This document shows, one piece after another, positions 11,700-24,324 of a stretch of 64,000 nucleotides of DNA; the stretch's first letter is position 1, and each line of letters begins with the position of its first letter. The notes beneath the pieces are model-generated. The model ran no database searches, was not told where the DNA came from, and was given only the letters and a program-made list of their open reading frames with translations. A program made the position numbers and the translations under genes. Source of the DNA: Ailurus styani (lineage: Eukaryota > Chordata > Mammalia > Carnivora > Ailuridae); the NCBI GenBank assembly GCA_002007465.1, contig LNAC01000340.1, positions 208,850 to 272,849 on the forward strand, written 5' to 3'.

Positions 11700-13330
11700 C
11701 TCCCCAGGTGACTCAGATCACCAGAATGATCTAAGAGGATTAGCCTGGGATAAAACTTGCTGAAAGTCAGAAATGATCTTCCTGTGAACAGTTTTTTTGT
11801 AAAAATTATGTTGTGTGTGTGTTTAAATTAGATGATGAGAGCTTCATAATGCATGTTTCCTTTTTTGCCTCGGAGACCAGGAAACTCCAAGCTCAATTTT
11901 GCACTCAATTGCCCTAATAAACATTAGGAGAGATTTTCTGGTACAGTGTTCTTGTTTAGCATTAATGACATATTTTTTGTATTGCTATCCTTGTTTCATG
12001 GTTCTAACTCATATTGTGAATCTAGCTGAAATCCTTTTCAGAGTTAGATTAGTTATAAATGATTATTAGATAAGCATCATCTGTCTCAGAGTATATCAAA
12101 GCCCCACGAATAACTGGAATAATAAAGTAAAAAAGAGAATGTCACCATGTAGAATGGGGAGGTCCTTTGAAAAGGTAGCAGATGGAAATGGGATAGAATT
12201 TCCCAGGAAGAAGAGAACAGAAAAGGAACATGGAGAAAGGAAGGAAAGAAAAGAGAACTTTCTGGAGAGCCTTAAAAATCAAAGAGACTAGGGTCAAAAA
12301 AGAGGCAGTTTTGGTGCCCATACAAAACAACTCTGTGGCCATTTAGCAGATTCATGGAATCGCCACATGCACGAGAAGAAAACATATGTGCAATTTACTT
12401 CCCTCACTAAACGTTACCGATTTTACAGTTTGCAGAATCTGGAAGTGAGAGATGACAGGAATTAGACTAAGGAGCTTTTGATTTTAATAAAAGGAAACGC
12501 TGAGGGGCTATATCATAGGCTGGACCGTGCTACTACCTAGGAAAGGGCTCCTTGAACAGGGCAGTGCTCCAGGGAGAGCCTCTCCGTCCGCACACACAGA
12601 ATATCCAGGGCTGCTCATCCGCTGGGTGGCGAGAAGCCTCGGCGTGTCTGCGCCTCGCCTACCACAACCTGTCTGGGCCCCTCAGAAGAGGTCCTGCAGC
12701 TTCTCTCTCTAAACCAGCAGGCGAAGGCGTTGAGTTCTAGGGCCAGCCCCAGGGCAGGCAGAGAAATTTCCAACTGGAGGGACCCAAGCAAACCTCATTC
12801 AGGGATGAACCTAGGCTGGGGAAGGGAGACCCAGGAGGGTCAGGAACAGCACTTCTCAGAGAGGGAGGGATGCGGGCTGGCAAGCAGGTGAGGATGTCTG
12901 GATTTGGCTGGGATGTGGGCGCTGGTTCTGAATGGAAGCTGGGTGCACGCCAGCGAGTGGATGAGGGAAAGATGTCACCTAACCCTTAGATCCCTCTCTC
13001 ACCTGGACAGTGCGGATAGTGGCCAGTGGTCCTTCCTCGCAGGGCCACGGAGAGCACATCAGGTAACACAGGTGTGGAAGTACAATCAGGGGGAAGATGT
13101 ACATTCAGGCATCTTCACGTGCATCAGGCACCTAACACATGTAGTCTTAAGTTGTCAGCAGTTTAAACATCAGGGTAAGTACAATGCAACTGGGAAGATA
13201 AGTCCGCTCACAAACCCCTCACTTTGTCCGGGTCCTTCCTGTCCATTTCCTTTAAGCCCTCCCGCCCAAAGTGTAGCAATACCACAGACTGCCTAAAGGG
13301 GGAGCCCCCGCATACATGCTCAGTGCACAG
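11700..13330. other. Unique intronic sequence, nothing recognised
   Basis: AT-rich to about 12.5 kb, then GC-richer. No repeat family, exon or RNA was recognised. Frames of 60-130 codons (12142-12342 minus, 12904-13296 plus) show no domains, no splice pairing and ordinary intronic composition. Confidence 0.5.
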
Positions 13331-13359
13331 GCTCTGTTCTCCTGGTTTTTCGCACCTAT

Positions 13360-13635
13360 TCCTAAAACCTGTTCTCATTTTACTTCCAGCTTCTCAGTCT
13401 TGCTGTATTCCTCTCTGCTCACCACTGGAGTGTGTCCAAGCTGAAGCTTTGCTTCAGCTTATTATTTGTATAATCAAATCTGATTATACACACCGGTTTC
13501 ACACCCTCCACCTTTCTAAGTCTATCCCCCTCCTGTGTCTCCCTGGGATACAACCTTCTTTCCCAGGCATGGACTCTGTGGGGGTGGCTCCCCCAAGTGC
13601 TACCAGCAGGAACCAGGGCCATGTAATGGACAGAA
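13360..13635 (+). repeat. L2-like LINE fragment
   Basis: Blocks 'tctcagtcttgctgtattcctctctgctcacc' and a pyrimidine-rich remainder resemble the L2 3' region. Weak. Confidence 0.4.
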
Positions 13636-13867
13636 TCTAAGTCACTGGCTTCTGAAATAGCCATCCTGCAAGCCAAACCAAGGACATATTACCACAATGC
13701 TTCAGTGTTGACTCCGTCGTCCAAATCACTAGAAAGGGGAGCTCTGGAAATGATTAACCATGCTTATTTACTTTAGGTTTCCTCCTATGATATCAAGGAC
13801 AGGGATTTTCATAGTAATAGGTGCTAAGTAAATGTTTGCCAAGTTAAATTGATAGCTATTTCCAAGA

Positions 13868-14045
13868 GTGCAAGGCTCTGGAGTCAGACAGCTTTGGGTT
13901 TTTATCCTGGAGCTGCCAGTTAACTGGGTCAGTGGCCAAATCCTAGCAAGTCACATGAGACCCTGGTCCCCATCTGGAAACGGGGTAACATGGGTCCTGC
14001 AGACCTGCCTGGCACACAGAAGGTGCTTGGTAAATTACGGCTGTT
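13868..14045 (+). repeat. MIR SINE
   Basis: 'aaggctctggagtcagacagctttgggttt', 'catctggaaacggggtaacatggg' and 'cctggcacacagaaggtgcttggtaaat' follow the MIR order. Confidence 0.8.
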
Positions 14046-14444
14046 TTTAAACAGTGAAAGGTTGCATCTGAATTAGGAATCGGACTGATTCTAGAAGCCC
14101 CAAGGAACAAAAGAAGGAGTAGTGGTGATAGCTCCCAGGAGCAAATTTCAGCTCCACATTAAATAAGACCTCAGGGGAGTCTCAGCAATCTGAAGTTGGA
14201 ATGGGAAGGAAGCCTCTAGGACCGGTGCCTTGGTTGGGCAATCCTGTGGAGAGGCCATTGGGAAGGAGATCCAAACATCCAATAGGCGGCTGGACTAAAG
14301 ACTCCCAGTCCCTCCACACCCTATGAGTCCCACACTCCAAATTTAGCTGATTGACCACTTACATACAGACCCTTTCTAAATTTGGACCATTGCATTATTT
14401 TCATAATAATTTCCTCATTCTAGTTGTTCTCTCCACTCTCTTCA

Positions 14445-15115
14445 CATTGCTGCCAAGATGAATGTGCTAACTTGTAAATCTGGTCATCTGATAAAAGTAT
14501 AAATTCTTGGTCTGGACTCAACCCACATATGTTTTCATTGTCTTGTGTTCCCACTTCGTACCTGCCCAGCCCCACCCAGTGTGTTCCGGCCACAACAAAC
14601 AACCAGTTTTTTCTGGAACACCCATGCTTGCTCCCATCTCTCTGCCTTTGCTCTGCTCTTGTTTCCCCCCCCCTTTCCATCCTCTCCATCCAATTAAGTT
14701 CTAAAAGAGTGATCAAAGATCACCTCCTCTGAGAAGTATTTCCTAAGAGCCCCCCCATATGATAGTTAGGTCCTTGTTTCCCTCTGCCTCCATACAGTAC
14801 TTTGCACATAATTCCATGATACCATGTATAACATATTATCGTTATAATTTATGTCTCTATAACCACCCTGACCACAGTGTGGAGGCATGAATTATTCACC
14901 TCTGTACCCCCAAACTTGCACATAGTAGCACTTGCCACCACTCAAGATGACATTTTATATTAGTGTCCTTGCTTATTTTGTCTCCTCCATTAGACCACCA
15001 GCTTCATGAGAACAGACACGTAGCCTGTGTTTTGCTGGATCGCCAGTACTTAGTACAGTGCCTGGTTCATAGGCCCTCAACATTCTTTGAATGAATGAAC
15101 AAATGTTTATTTGCT
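14445..15115 (+). repeat. L2 LINE 3' region
   Basis: Contains 'aagatcacctcctctgagaagtatttcctaagagcc', 'cataattccatgatacc' and two successive 3' ends, the last reading 'tagtacagtgcctggttcataggccctcaacattctttgaatgaatgaac'. This is the usual layout of the 3' end of L2. The 14420-14716 frame on the minus strand is a by-product. Confidence 0.75.
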
Positions 15116-15844
15116 TAGCTTAAATTCTGGTGGGTTTCCCACTTTCCTGTGGGTGATGGTTCCCTGGAATGTTTCTATAAGCAAGTAAAATTATAAAAAT
15201 AGCTAACTGTGGTCTATTTTCAGTTGTGTTAAGGGTTGGAATCCACATAATTAAGATTCAATGAGAACCAGGCTTGGGTAAAAAACTATGTTAAAAGTCA
15301 GGTCCAGAGCCCTGGCCAAGGGCCCAGAATAAATCCCAGTGACCTTCAAAGACTTCAGACTCTAAGAAAGTCCGAAATGAAACATAAATGATGGGCAGGC
15401 ATTAGGTCCACATTCTTCTTGAGTTTAGATGTTCCCGTGCCCCATCTGCCACTACAGTGAAACTAGTGCATGTGGCGGGGGGTGGGGGGGCCTGGCAAAA
15501 GTGTCACTGTCCACAAGGCTCTTGGAACAAGGCTGTGCCAGTTCCAGAACAGGTGAACTCATTCACTGACAGGTTTTAAAGTTGCTAAATGGGATTATTC
15601 ATAGTGCTTTTCCATCTGTAGGTAACAAGGACAGACTGGGGATATTGCATGGTCCAGAAACCATATGCTGTTCATGCTAACATGAGACCCGATTCTGTTC
15701 AGTTCAATGCAACCCAAATCAGTTCAGCTCCATTCGACTCAACTCAAATAATTCAATTTAACAAACATTTACTGAGCGTCTCAACACACATGAAATAGAA
15801 ACCAAACTACTCCACATGCCCAAAAGTCTCTGCGAGATTTGACT

Positions 15845-16200
15845 GACCACCTTGGACTTCATCTCCTACACTCTCCCTGCCCACTCATTCTGTTTCAGGC
15901 TCACTGGCCTCCCTGCTGTATCTTGCATGTGCCAAGAATGTTCCTGTCCCAGGGCCTTTGCACTTACTGTTCTCTCTGCCTGGCAAGATCCGTGTCCAGA
16001 TAATGACATGAATTACTGCTTCCCTTCCTTTAGGTCTCTGCTCAAAAGCAACCTCCTTAGAGAAGCCTTCCTGGACCACCTTACCTAAAATTGCAACTTA
16101 CATCACTCATACGTAATTGGAGTACCCAGCTTTATTTCTCTTTATACCACTTATCTGTAATGGATATTTAATTATTTATGCATTTGTTCCTCATCAGGCA
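15845..16200 (+). repeat. L2 LINE 3' region
   Basis: 'cttgcatgtgccaagaatgttcctgtcccagggcctttgcactt' and 'tctctgctcaaaagcaacctccttagagaagccttcctggacc' are clear L2 3' blocks. The 78-codon frame here is residual L2 ORF2 reading, not a gene. Confidence 0.85.
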
Positions 16201-16211
16201 TATGGGAGGTG

Positions 16212-16401
16212 TTTTATTTATTTATTTATTTATTTGACACAGAGGGAGAGATCACAAGCAGGCAGAGAGGCAGGCAGAGAGAGGAGGAAGCAGGCTCCCT
16301 GCTGAGCAGACAGCCCAATGCGGAGCTTGATCCCAGGACCCTGAGATCTTGACCTGAGCCGAAGGCAGAGGCTTTAACCCACTGAGCCATCCAGGCGCCC
16401 C
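16212..16401 (-). mobile_element. Can-SINE inserted in an old repeat
   Basis: Reverse SINE: '(ttta)n' tail remnant, 'tttgacacagagggagagatcacaagcaggcagagaggcaggcag', 'gaccctgagatcttgacctgagccgaaggcagaggctttaacccactgagcc' and 'ccaggcgcccc'. Flanks 'gggaggtgtttta' and 'ggtaggtgttcta' look like a decayed duplication. This is the younger, mustelid-like subfamily type. Confidence 0.93.
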
Positions 16402-16859
16402 TGGTAGGTGTTCTATAGTGGTTGAGTGGGTGAGTGAATTAATAAGCGCCTACTGTGTACCAACTCATCCACTAGGTGATACCGGAAAAGGTCCCTGCCC
16501 TCAACAAACTCTTGATCTCATGCAGAAAACATGAGAAAAGAAGCCAGATATCTGAAAAGCTTTATGCATGCTATCTTATGGGAGAATGAGTCAAAATCAG
16601 CTTCAGTAAGAGGGGGTGGGAGTGTGGTGGGAAACGCCACCCTGAGCCTGGAAGTGGGGACAGAGAAGGGCTTGGGAGAAAAATCCGGGCAGAGGAAGTT
16701 AGCTGAGGAAATGCAGAGCAAGCTCAGGGAACTCTGCGGAGTGAAGCAGTTGAAGTGATAAGTGGGTAGGAGATGTTGTGGAAGAGGAATCTGAGAGATA
16801 CTAAATGTGTGAACAGGGAGGACCATTTATGGAGCAGGCTGATCACTTAACCTGCTCCC

Positions 16860-18280
16860 TGTTTATTGACTCTTCTTGGAGCAGGAGTCTGTGCTGGGTT
16901 TTGTGGAAGGCATAAGGATTTAAGACCTGGACCCTGGCGTTCGATCTAGCAGAGGAATTTAGTGTGGCCATACATACCCCATTTTCCAGGACAGCCCTGA
17001 GCGCTAAAATCTATTTAACTGTCCTGAATTAGCTTTGAGTACCTGTTCGATCGAATCTTTGGAGCATCACGGGGCCAGCCATCAGGCGAGGAAGGACAGA
17101 TAACCACAGTGTGAGGCTGACCATGAAAAGTGCCTTGTGAGATGGTCTCATGAGGTGCTTTGGGGTCTGACGAGGGACAGAGCCTCTGGGAAGGCTTCGG
17201 AGACAGGGGAACATGCTGTTCATGTTTTCAACAAGGTGGTCCTTGGTTTTGCCTATTTACTGGTTTTTTGTTTTTGTTTTTGTTTTCACAGGATATTCCT
17301 TCCACATCCTCTTGCTGTAAGGTCTCCAAGTAAAGGCTGAGATTCTGTGTAAGGATCTAATAACAGCCAGTGTGACAGAAGACTGCCAAAAAAGTCTCAC
17401 TGCAGCCTGGCAGTTTGAACTTTCCAGTGAAACAGAAGCCCGGGAAAATATCCACCTTCTGTTGCCAGCACATTCAGCCTCAAGTCCTGGGCCTGCGGGA
17501 GCCTGACTGGCTAAATCTAGACAGAATTCCTCACGCCAGTTTGAAAGTCCCAAGGAAGGCTTCATGGGCAATGTTTCTTATATACAGGGAAAACAAAAAC
17601 AGAGCAGTTTAAAATCCAAATAATAAACACAACCACTCAACAAACGATTCCTGGAATTTGCGGAGACTTCCTAATCTCTGGACACTGCTCACGGCGGACA
17701 CCATGAACTTCATCCACGGCACCTGCTCAAAACTTGCTTTCTGAGGATGCTGTATTAAGGCTCTGCTCCATTCTAGAAGCGAGACAGGAAGCAGGGTGGG
17801 GATTTCCAGAGACCCCTGGAGCAACTCTTTCATTTCTATTTGGGCACTCACTGCATGGCTTTTGGGCAAATCTCATGACTTTTCTAGAGCCGGTCTCTTT
17901 AAAGTTGTGAAAAGCAACCCGGCTGGTCTTCCCACCCCAGAATGGAGGGAGACTGTATGTGTGCAAGACTCCTAGACACGAGGGAGTGCTCACTTTAGAG
18001 ATTTTTATATTGACTGTGGCCAGACACCTTGCAGGCCAGGTGGTGGCCACTTCGCCTTATATTTCCCACGGGTGTCCCTTCCTGCAAAACAACGACACAC
18101 GGGGTCTGGGACGGGGCTGGGTGAGCTTGCCTCCCAGGGCTTTCCTCTTCTGCAATTTCTCACTCAAAGGGGCCATCAGAAGCATCATGAGTTAACCCTT
18201 CATTGCTCTGCTCAGAAGAGATTACTCTTTTTATATCCGTTCCCTCTGCATTGATGTTTTAGTCATGCTACTGTGTATAG
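16860..18280. other. Unique intronic sequence, mostly unrecognised
   Basis: It contains a short (GTTTTT)n-like run near 17262-17286. No exon with paired splice sites and a conserved reading was found on either strand. The overlapping 60-107-codon frames run in conflicting directions. Confidence 0.5.
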
Positions 18281-18284
18281 TTTT

Positions 18285-18700
18285 AAAAGAACAGCAATTC
18301 ACAAACTGGAAACAGCCCAAATGACCAGCAACCTGGGAAACATTAGGTAAATTATGGTGCATTCACAAGATGGAATATTTTACAGTCATTAAAAATGATG
18401 TTTATGAATGTTCTGTAGTAGTACCAGGAAAAATGCTTATGCTTATGGCATACTAAGTGACATAAAAGCAGATATAAAATTATATATACATACACAGTAC
18501 AGCTATTTAAAAAAGCCCCGCTATCTGTATTAAAAACAAAGATGAGGAAAGGAACCAAATAATCATTTCAGCTACCTCTGCATAGCAGAATTGTAGATGA
18601 TTTAATTTTCTTTCTTACATTTAACTATATTTTCCAAAATTAAAAAAAATCAGCATATATAACTTTTCGGTAAAGAATATAATATAAAAATTTGAACTTA
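18285..18700 (+). mobile_element. L1M-type 3' end, sense
   Basis: 'aaactggaaacagcccaaatgaccagcaacctgggaaac', 'aattatggtgcattcacaagatggaatattttacagtcattaaaaatgatg' is the standard old L1 ORF2 end/3' UTR sequence. It is strongly diverged and noncoding. Confidence 0.85.
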
Positions 18701-18859
18701 GAGCACCTTGTCTCACAGTTGTAAAAAGGTGCAGTCCATGAGGAGAGCAAAATGAGAGGAGGGGACGTTGTGACTGAATCAGTGAAAACCTAGGACAATG
18801 GTCCACTAGGAGATGGGCGGACACGTGTAGGTTTCACGGGGGAAGTCAGACTTTGAAAA

Positions 18860-19300
18860 ATGCAAGGTCAACTCAGATGCTATGTCTCCTGGGCAAATGG
18901 CCAGATTTACTGCCTGGGCTGTTTTCTGTAACATGTGAAAAACTCAGGTATGTGCTGGCAGCTGTCAATATCATTGTTTCTGGAAGGATAAAACAGAGCA
19001 GAAACTTGGCACAGGACAGATGGTTTGAAAGCAGGCTGACCTTGGGGAGTGTTCCCTCTCCTGGGCGCCCAGGATTCCTGCTGGCCCTTGCCATGCTGGG
19101 CCAGCCCTCAGTTTGCACTGGGCAGCTTCAAGGGCTAATTTTCACTAATGATCTTTTAAAAAATGTTTTCCTACATGTGCAGGATATTCATGCACTCTGC
19201 CTGAGGCCCCAGACACAGGGTACACGGAGGGCTGCCAGTTCCCAGCAAAGGAGAAGGAATCAAACATCCAAGGAAGCTCATGCAGCTTCCCTTGGGACCG
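18860..19300. other. Unique intronic segment, possible conserved noncoding element
   Basis: Repeat-free by eye. It contains 'tcaatatcattgtttctggaagg' near 18965-18987, which joins a SOX-like CATTGTT and an ETS-like GGAAGG. The long frame 18853-19536 on the plus strand runs into a MIR and has no domain. Confidence 0.3.
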
Positions 19301-19619
19301 TTCGGACCAAGGGAGGAGGCCAGCTGGCGACCTCTCTTGCCGGGAAGCATGGGAGATGGCACTCGGTCAAGCCACACGCTTGTCATCTGTCTTCGGGACT
19401 CTTGCAGGAAACTTCCAACCAGTTCCTGCATCATGCCAGGCTCCATCCTCCTGCTGCCTTGCACTCAGACTGGTCTTTATGTCCCCATGCACTCTATGCC
19501 AGGGCCTGGCCAGCTGCCAGAGAGAGCACGAGCTGATCAAATCCAGTCCCTGCCCACGAAGAGCTCAGACATGGAAGCAAATGGAAACACAGCAACGGCC
19601 GGGGTTGCACGGGAGGCGG

Positions 19620-19860
19620 TTGGGAGCACACGGGCTCTGGACTCATAGCGCTTGGGCTTGACCTCCAGCTTGGCCATTCACGAGCTTAGCTGGGTGACCT
19701 TGGGCAAGTCCTTGAACTTCTCTCAGCCTCCCTCCTCATCTGAAACTAGGCAGAACTACAGCATCTCAGAGGGTGATCAGGACATTTAAGTCGGGGGACC
19801 CAAAGTCCGCTCATCTCAGTTCCTGACACGTGATGGCTCCAAGTGTTGTTAGCATTTGCC
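19620..19860 (+). repeat. MIR SINE
   Basis: 'gggctctggactcatagcgcttgggcttgacc', 'gctgggtgaccttgggcaagtccttgaacttctctcagcctc'. Confidence 0.85.
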
Positions 19861-20093
19861 ATAGAGGGCTTCACAGAGAATGGAGGAGGCCTTTCCTGCT
19901 GGGGGTGGGGGGCCAGGGGCAGGCAGGAAAAGGTTCACAGCAGCAGTGAGGATGCAGCTGTCTCAAAGGATGAGCAGGTTATCTGCATTTGGCTTAGGCT
20001 TCTCCTTTTGTTCAAAGCTGCATCCACACCCCACCACTGAAGGAACCAAGGTCCAACAACAACTGCAGGACTGAATTTTCTCCCATATGCTTT

Positions 20094-20296
20094 CTTTCTT
20101 TCTTTTTTAAAGACTGTATTTATTTATTTGACATAGAGAGAGAGTAAGAGAGCACAAGCCGGGGGAGCAGCAGAGAGAGGGAGAAGCAGACTCCCCGTTG
20201 AGCAGGGAGCCCGATACAGAACTCGATCCCGGGGACCCTGGGATCATGACCTGAGCCAAAGGCAGACACTTAACGGACGGAGCCACCCAGGCGCCC
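20094..20296 (-). mobile_element. Can-SINE
   Basis: Reverse SINE with tail 'tatttatttatttgacatagagagaga', 'gatcccggggaccctgggatcatgacctgagccaaaggcag' and head 'cacccaggcgccc'. Flanking 'tcccata' occurs on both sides (20081 and 20298), a short remnant of the duplication. Confidence 0.93.
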
Positions 20297-20834
20297 CTCC
20301 CATACACTTTCAACTCAGCAATGATATTCTAAATATGTAACTATGGGTAAGGCTCAGGCACCACCTACATTCTGTGATCTTGATGCAGGCAGCTCCCCCC
20401 TCCTCCCCCGCTGTGGACCCGGAGGCCTCGCTGCAGGTGCTGGGTGGCAGGGACGTGCGGTGGGGGGCATCTGGGCCAGCAGTTCTTTACCAACCCACAG
20501 GGAAGCATTCAGCATTTTAACAGCTGGCCAAACAGCTGCACCTCTGTGAGCCAGCTGAAGGTCAGCCTAGCCTCTGCCGCCGTCGTATTTGCTGGTCTAT
20601 GGTACATGGGAGACTTCCTACCTTGGAGCCTTGGCCAGTGGCTCTTCTGATCTTATCCACGTTTCAGGCTGCCTCCAAAACCGCCTTCCCAGATCCCCGG
20701 CGGCAGTTTATCTGCATGCCCCTTCTGACCCTTCGCCCTTTCTTTCTTTGATGATAAATGAGCTGCACAGGGCAGGAGCCATGCGAGGTCCCCGGGTCCT
20801 CCCTCCCTAGCAGAGGGCCTGGCACACAGCAACA

Positions 20835-21115
20835 GCGTGTAATGGGAGGGAGCTCTGGAGCCCGGCTGCTGGGTGCGAATCCCCCCTGCAGCTGCTTCTG
20901 AGCCCCGTGACCTCTGTGCCTCGTCTTCCCCATCTAGAAAGTGGGGACGACAACAAGAAGGCCTACCATCATGAGGTTATCCTGAGAGACAAATGAGTTA
21001 ATTCATGCAAACTACTTGCAATGCACACAGAAGATTCGATCGACACCAGTTCTCACTATTACTACATTCAGGCACTCAATTCGCGTTCGCTGAATAAATG
21101 AATGAAGAATGAACA
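20835..21115 (+). repeat. MIR SINE
   Basis: 'gggagctctggagcccggctgctgggtgcgaatccc', a core reading 'gtgacctctgtgcctcgtcttcccc' and the 3' end 'ggcactcaattcgcgttcgctgaataaatgaatgaa'. Confidence 0.75.
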
Positions 21116-21514
21116 CTGGAATGAGAAGTTCAATCATAAATAAAATAAATAATAAACAAGTTTTAAAAATTAAATAAGAAAAAAAAATAAGAAAGGAAAA
21201 GTTTAAGTAGCACTGTGATGAAGATTGAAGAGGCAGGTCCTATGCTGTTAGCAACTTGTTCCAGGAGGCGAGCGTGTTTCTCAAAGAGGTTTAACTGCTT
21301 TCTAATCAGATGAAGTGATTTGATTATCATTCTTCCATTTTTTTAGCAATATTTATGGAGGCTTAAGCCAGGGAAAATACTAGAAGGAAAAGGACAGGGG
21401 AGGGGAAAGTATACTGAAGCAAGAATATTCCTGGTTGGGGATTTTCAGGTTTTTAACCTTCAGAGGGACCTCGTGCCCTTCCCCCGAAGCCCAACAGTCC
21501 TTCTGGGGCCCGTG

Positions 21515-21760
21515 GCACAGTGCACGGTGGAGAGAGCAAACTCTGGACTCTGCTGCATTCCACTGTGCCCCCAACTAGCTGTGCAACGTGGGCAAGCTAC
21601 ACAACCTCTCTGAGCCTGGTGTTCTTCACGGGAAGGGGGAGATAGCAGTAGTATAAGGTGGTGTTAATAAACTCCTAACATTCTTGGGAGGATTCAGTGA
21701 GCCAGTGCAATCAGAAGGGGGACCTGCATGTTACAAATACCTTGTAAAATTTCGGGGTGA
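21515..21760 (+). repeat. MIR SINE
   Basis: 'gagagagcaaactctggactctgctgcattcc', 'tgcaacgtgggcaagctacacaacctctctgagcc'. Confidence 0.75.
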
Positions 21761-21948
21761 TGATGATGATGGTTGCTTTGAAATACTGGGCTCTGAGATC
21801 ATCAAAACATGGGGACATGGAATATGCTTCGGCAGGTGAGCTGATCCCTAGTCCCTACAGTGACTATTAGTTGCGTATTGCTTTGGGGGCTTTGATTCTC
21901 ATGGGTCTTTCAAAAAGGGCGGTGCTACCTGCATTGAGCCTCCAATTC

Positions 21949-22330
21949 AGTGTTGTCCAATAGAAGTTTCTGTGATGATGGAAACATTTTATCTGTGTGC
22001 TGTCCAAAACGGGAACCACCGGCCTCATGGAGCTATTGAGCGTTTGAAATAAGGACAGTGGCACTGAGGAACTGAACCTTTAGTTCTATTCGATTTTTAT
22101 TTGCTCATTCATTTGTTCATTATTATTATTGTTATTATTTTAAAGTAGGCTCCACACTCACCATGGAGCTCAACACAGGGCTTGAACTCACAATCCTGAG
22201 ATCAAGACCCGGGCTGAGATCAAGAGTTAGACACTTAACTGACGGAACCACACAGGTGTCCCTAATTTGCATTCATCTAAATTCAAATAGCCCCACACGG
22301 CTGGTGGTTACCATGCTGGACAGTGTAGTG
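21949..22330. mobile_element. Palindromic MER-class element split by a SINE
   Basis: The left arm starts with 'gtgttgtccaatagaagtttctgtgatgatgg' and the right arm ends with 'agccccacacggctggtggttaccatgctggacagtg'. A reverse Can-SINE (22138-22262) lies in the AT-rich centre. This is the same family as 10520-10690, which lets the empty structure be compared. Confidence 0.75.
22138..22262 (-). mobile_element. Truncated Can-SINE nested in a DNA transposon relic
   Basis: 'ctccacactcaccatggagctcaacacaggg', 'aatcctgagatcaagacccgggctgagatcaagagttagacacttaactgacgg' and 'accacacaggtgtccc' give a reverse SINE 5' half; the 3' part is missing or replaced by an ATT-rich run. Confidence 0.88.
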
Positions 22331-23076
22331 CTAGTGCCTCGGTCTCTGTGCATGAAGGTGAGGTTTGCCTTCCTTTTCCCATAAAACGAAGGGTTGCTGT
22401 GTCAGACGAGACCAGACCGCTATGGCAGCCAGTTAACTGGGATTCAGAGAAGACCTGGATATTCCAATGAACAAGTGCGGTGTGTGCCTCTGATCAGACT
22501 AACCCTGCATGTTGGGACAGAAGATGGTTGTCCTTGAACTTGAGCCTCTCAGCTTGTCACCTGTGTCAGGTGCAATCTCTGCCCCTTGGTTGGGGAAAAA
22601 CCTCTTGAGTCAAAGCCATTTGACAGGGCCTGGAAGCTAGACGTGTTCAACAGTATTAAGCTGGTGAGCTTTCAGAACTGCCCTGCTGCCTCTCTCCAGA
22701 CAGGTCACCTGTGAAATCCTGCCTCACCTTTGCCTTGCACGCTTCTCGCTAATTTGCTATCCCTGAGCTGCTTTAGACGAGCCGCCTTGTTAGGCTGATG
22801 ATGATCATTATACTCAGACACTCCGTGTCTTCGCTTGGCTGTTGCAGCTCCGAAGTTTTGCGGGCTGGCCAGGTCTGACCTCTGAGATCTGTTCATTTCA
22901 TCAAATGACGTAGAGATCCAGCATCTCATGAAGCTCAATCCAGCCCCCAAATCTATTATGTGCCAAGCTCTCTCAGAGAGACAAAAATCACCCTAAAAGC
23001 TTACTTCTTGCTCTTACATAACTTAAAAATGGGGGTTGGAGTCAGTTCGGGAAAGGAAAGACAAACCCAAAAAAAC

Positions 23077-23250
23077 TACCATGTCTTGTTATTCACGGTG
23101 TGGCCCATGGACCAGCAGCATCACCTCACCTGGGAGCTTGTTAGAAAGGAAACATCTTGGGCTCCTCCCCCAGACCTATGAATAGAATCTGCATTTTAAT
23201 GAGATCCCAGGGGATTCAAATGCACATTCCTGATTACAGTCTGAGAAGTC
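23077..23250 (-). mobile_element. MER5A-like hAT DNA transposon relic
   Basis: 'gtggcccatggaccagcagcatcacctcacctgggagcttgttagaaa' and 'tctgcattttaatgagatccc' match the reverse of MER5A, ending near 'cagtctgagaagtcctg'. Confidence 0.8.
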
Positions 23251-23348
23251 CTGTTATGTGTATGTTCAGGTTCCAAGCACCATGACAATGAGAATAACAG
23301 TGGCCATTATCTATAAAGCACCTAATGTGTGCTGGATTTGAAGTGCTT

Positions 23349-23364
23349 TATATATATATATATG
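23349..23364. repeat. Short (TA)n run
   Basis: About eight TA units inside a reverse MIR/L2-like end ('ataaagcacctaatgtgtgctgg'). Confidence 0.85.
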
Positions 23365-23429
23365 GACATATTGAAGAGGTATCAACCTGAATTAAGGGAG
23401 TAATAATTCCTACCATTTATGCTTCATCT

Positions 23430-23610
23430 CCTATGTGTCAGTGAATGCATATGGCACTGGCATTAAGTTAGTTCACTGGTCACCAAAACAGCCCCATTAA
23501 GTGGGAACTATTATTTATTTTACAGCTGAGGAAAAGAGGCCTGGAGCACCTGAGTGGTATAGCAGGTGCCAAGCTGAGAGCTCCCTGTGTTGGAACACAC
23601 AGGTTTCAGA
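23430..23610 (-). repeat. MIR SINE
   Basis: 'ctcctatgtgtcagtgaatgc', 'cagccccattaagtgggaactattatttattttacagctgaggaaaagagg' follow the reverse MIR. Confidence 0.65.
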
Positions 23611-23624
23611 CCCAGCTCTGTTCG

Positions 23625-23850
23625 GTTCTGTAAGCATTTATTGAGTGCTTACTATATGCTATACACTGAGCTAGGCCCTCAACATTTAGTGTATCCTGAG
23701 GTGACAGGGAAGGGTTCCTGGAGGAGGTGATGCTTACAATCAGTCCTGAGGGATGAACTGACTAAGCCAGATGATAGAGAGGTAGAAAGGAGGCAGTGTT
23801 CCAGGAAGAAGGCAAAGCCTGTGCAAAGGCCCTGAGGTACTTCCCTGCAA
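23625..23850 (+). repeat. Old L2/MIR-class dispersed repeat
   Basis: 'gtaagcatttattgagtgcttactatatgct' followed by 'ccaggaagaaggcaaagcctgtgcaaaggccctgaggtac', the same block order as at 3300 and 36655. Confidence 0.6.
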
Positions 23851-24324
23851 AACCGCTGCAAGTGCACTTATGACCCCAGACAAGTCCACTCATCCTGCTA
23901 GGGCTCAGTTTCACCTTCTTCATCATGGAACATGTTCAATACGCCTGGTCTCAGATCTCTCTTGACTTTAAATGTCCAATGATGAAATGGTCCCCCGAAA
24001 AATCATGCTTTTTAAGGCTACTCAATGACACGGATTAACAAAACTGCATGGTCCTTATTTTGTGAAACAACCAAAAAACTTTGATATAGACAGAATATAT
24101 GCCCTATATGATCACAGTGCTTATGGGTGATTCAAAGTGTCTTTCTTGACTTGTTTTTGGAATTACCATATTTTATTTCGTACATGTACATATTAGTTTC
24201 ATATCCTATAAACAATCATGAAGATTATAAAGCAAATTCTAGGGGTTAGGAGTGAGGCTTTCAAACATTATTATTTCTTTTGAAATCATAGCCCCGATAG
24301 GAGAATAGCCTAATGAATGTGAGC

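Noticed and set aside
18853..19536. 227-codon frame on the plus strand
   Set aside because: No domain, and no supporting splice sites or neighbouring exons. It lies antisense to ABTB2.
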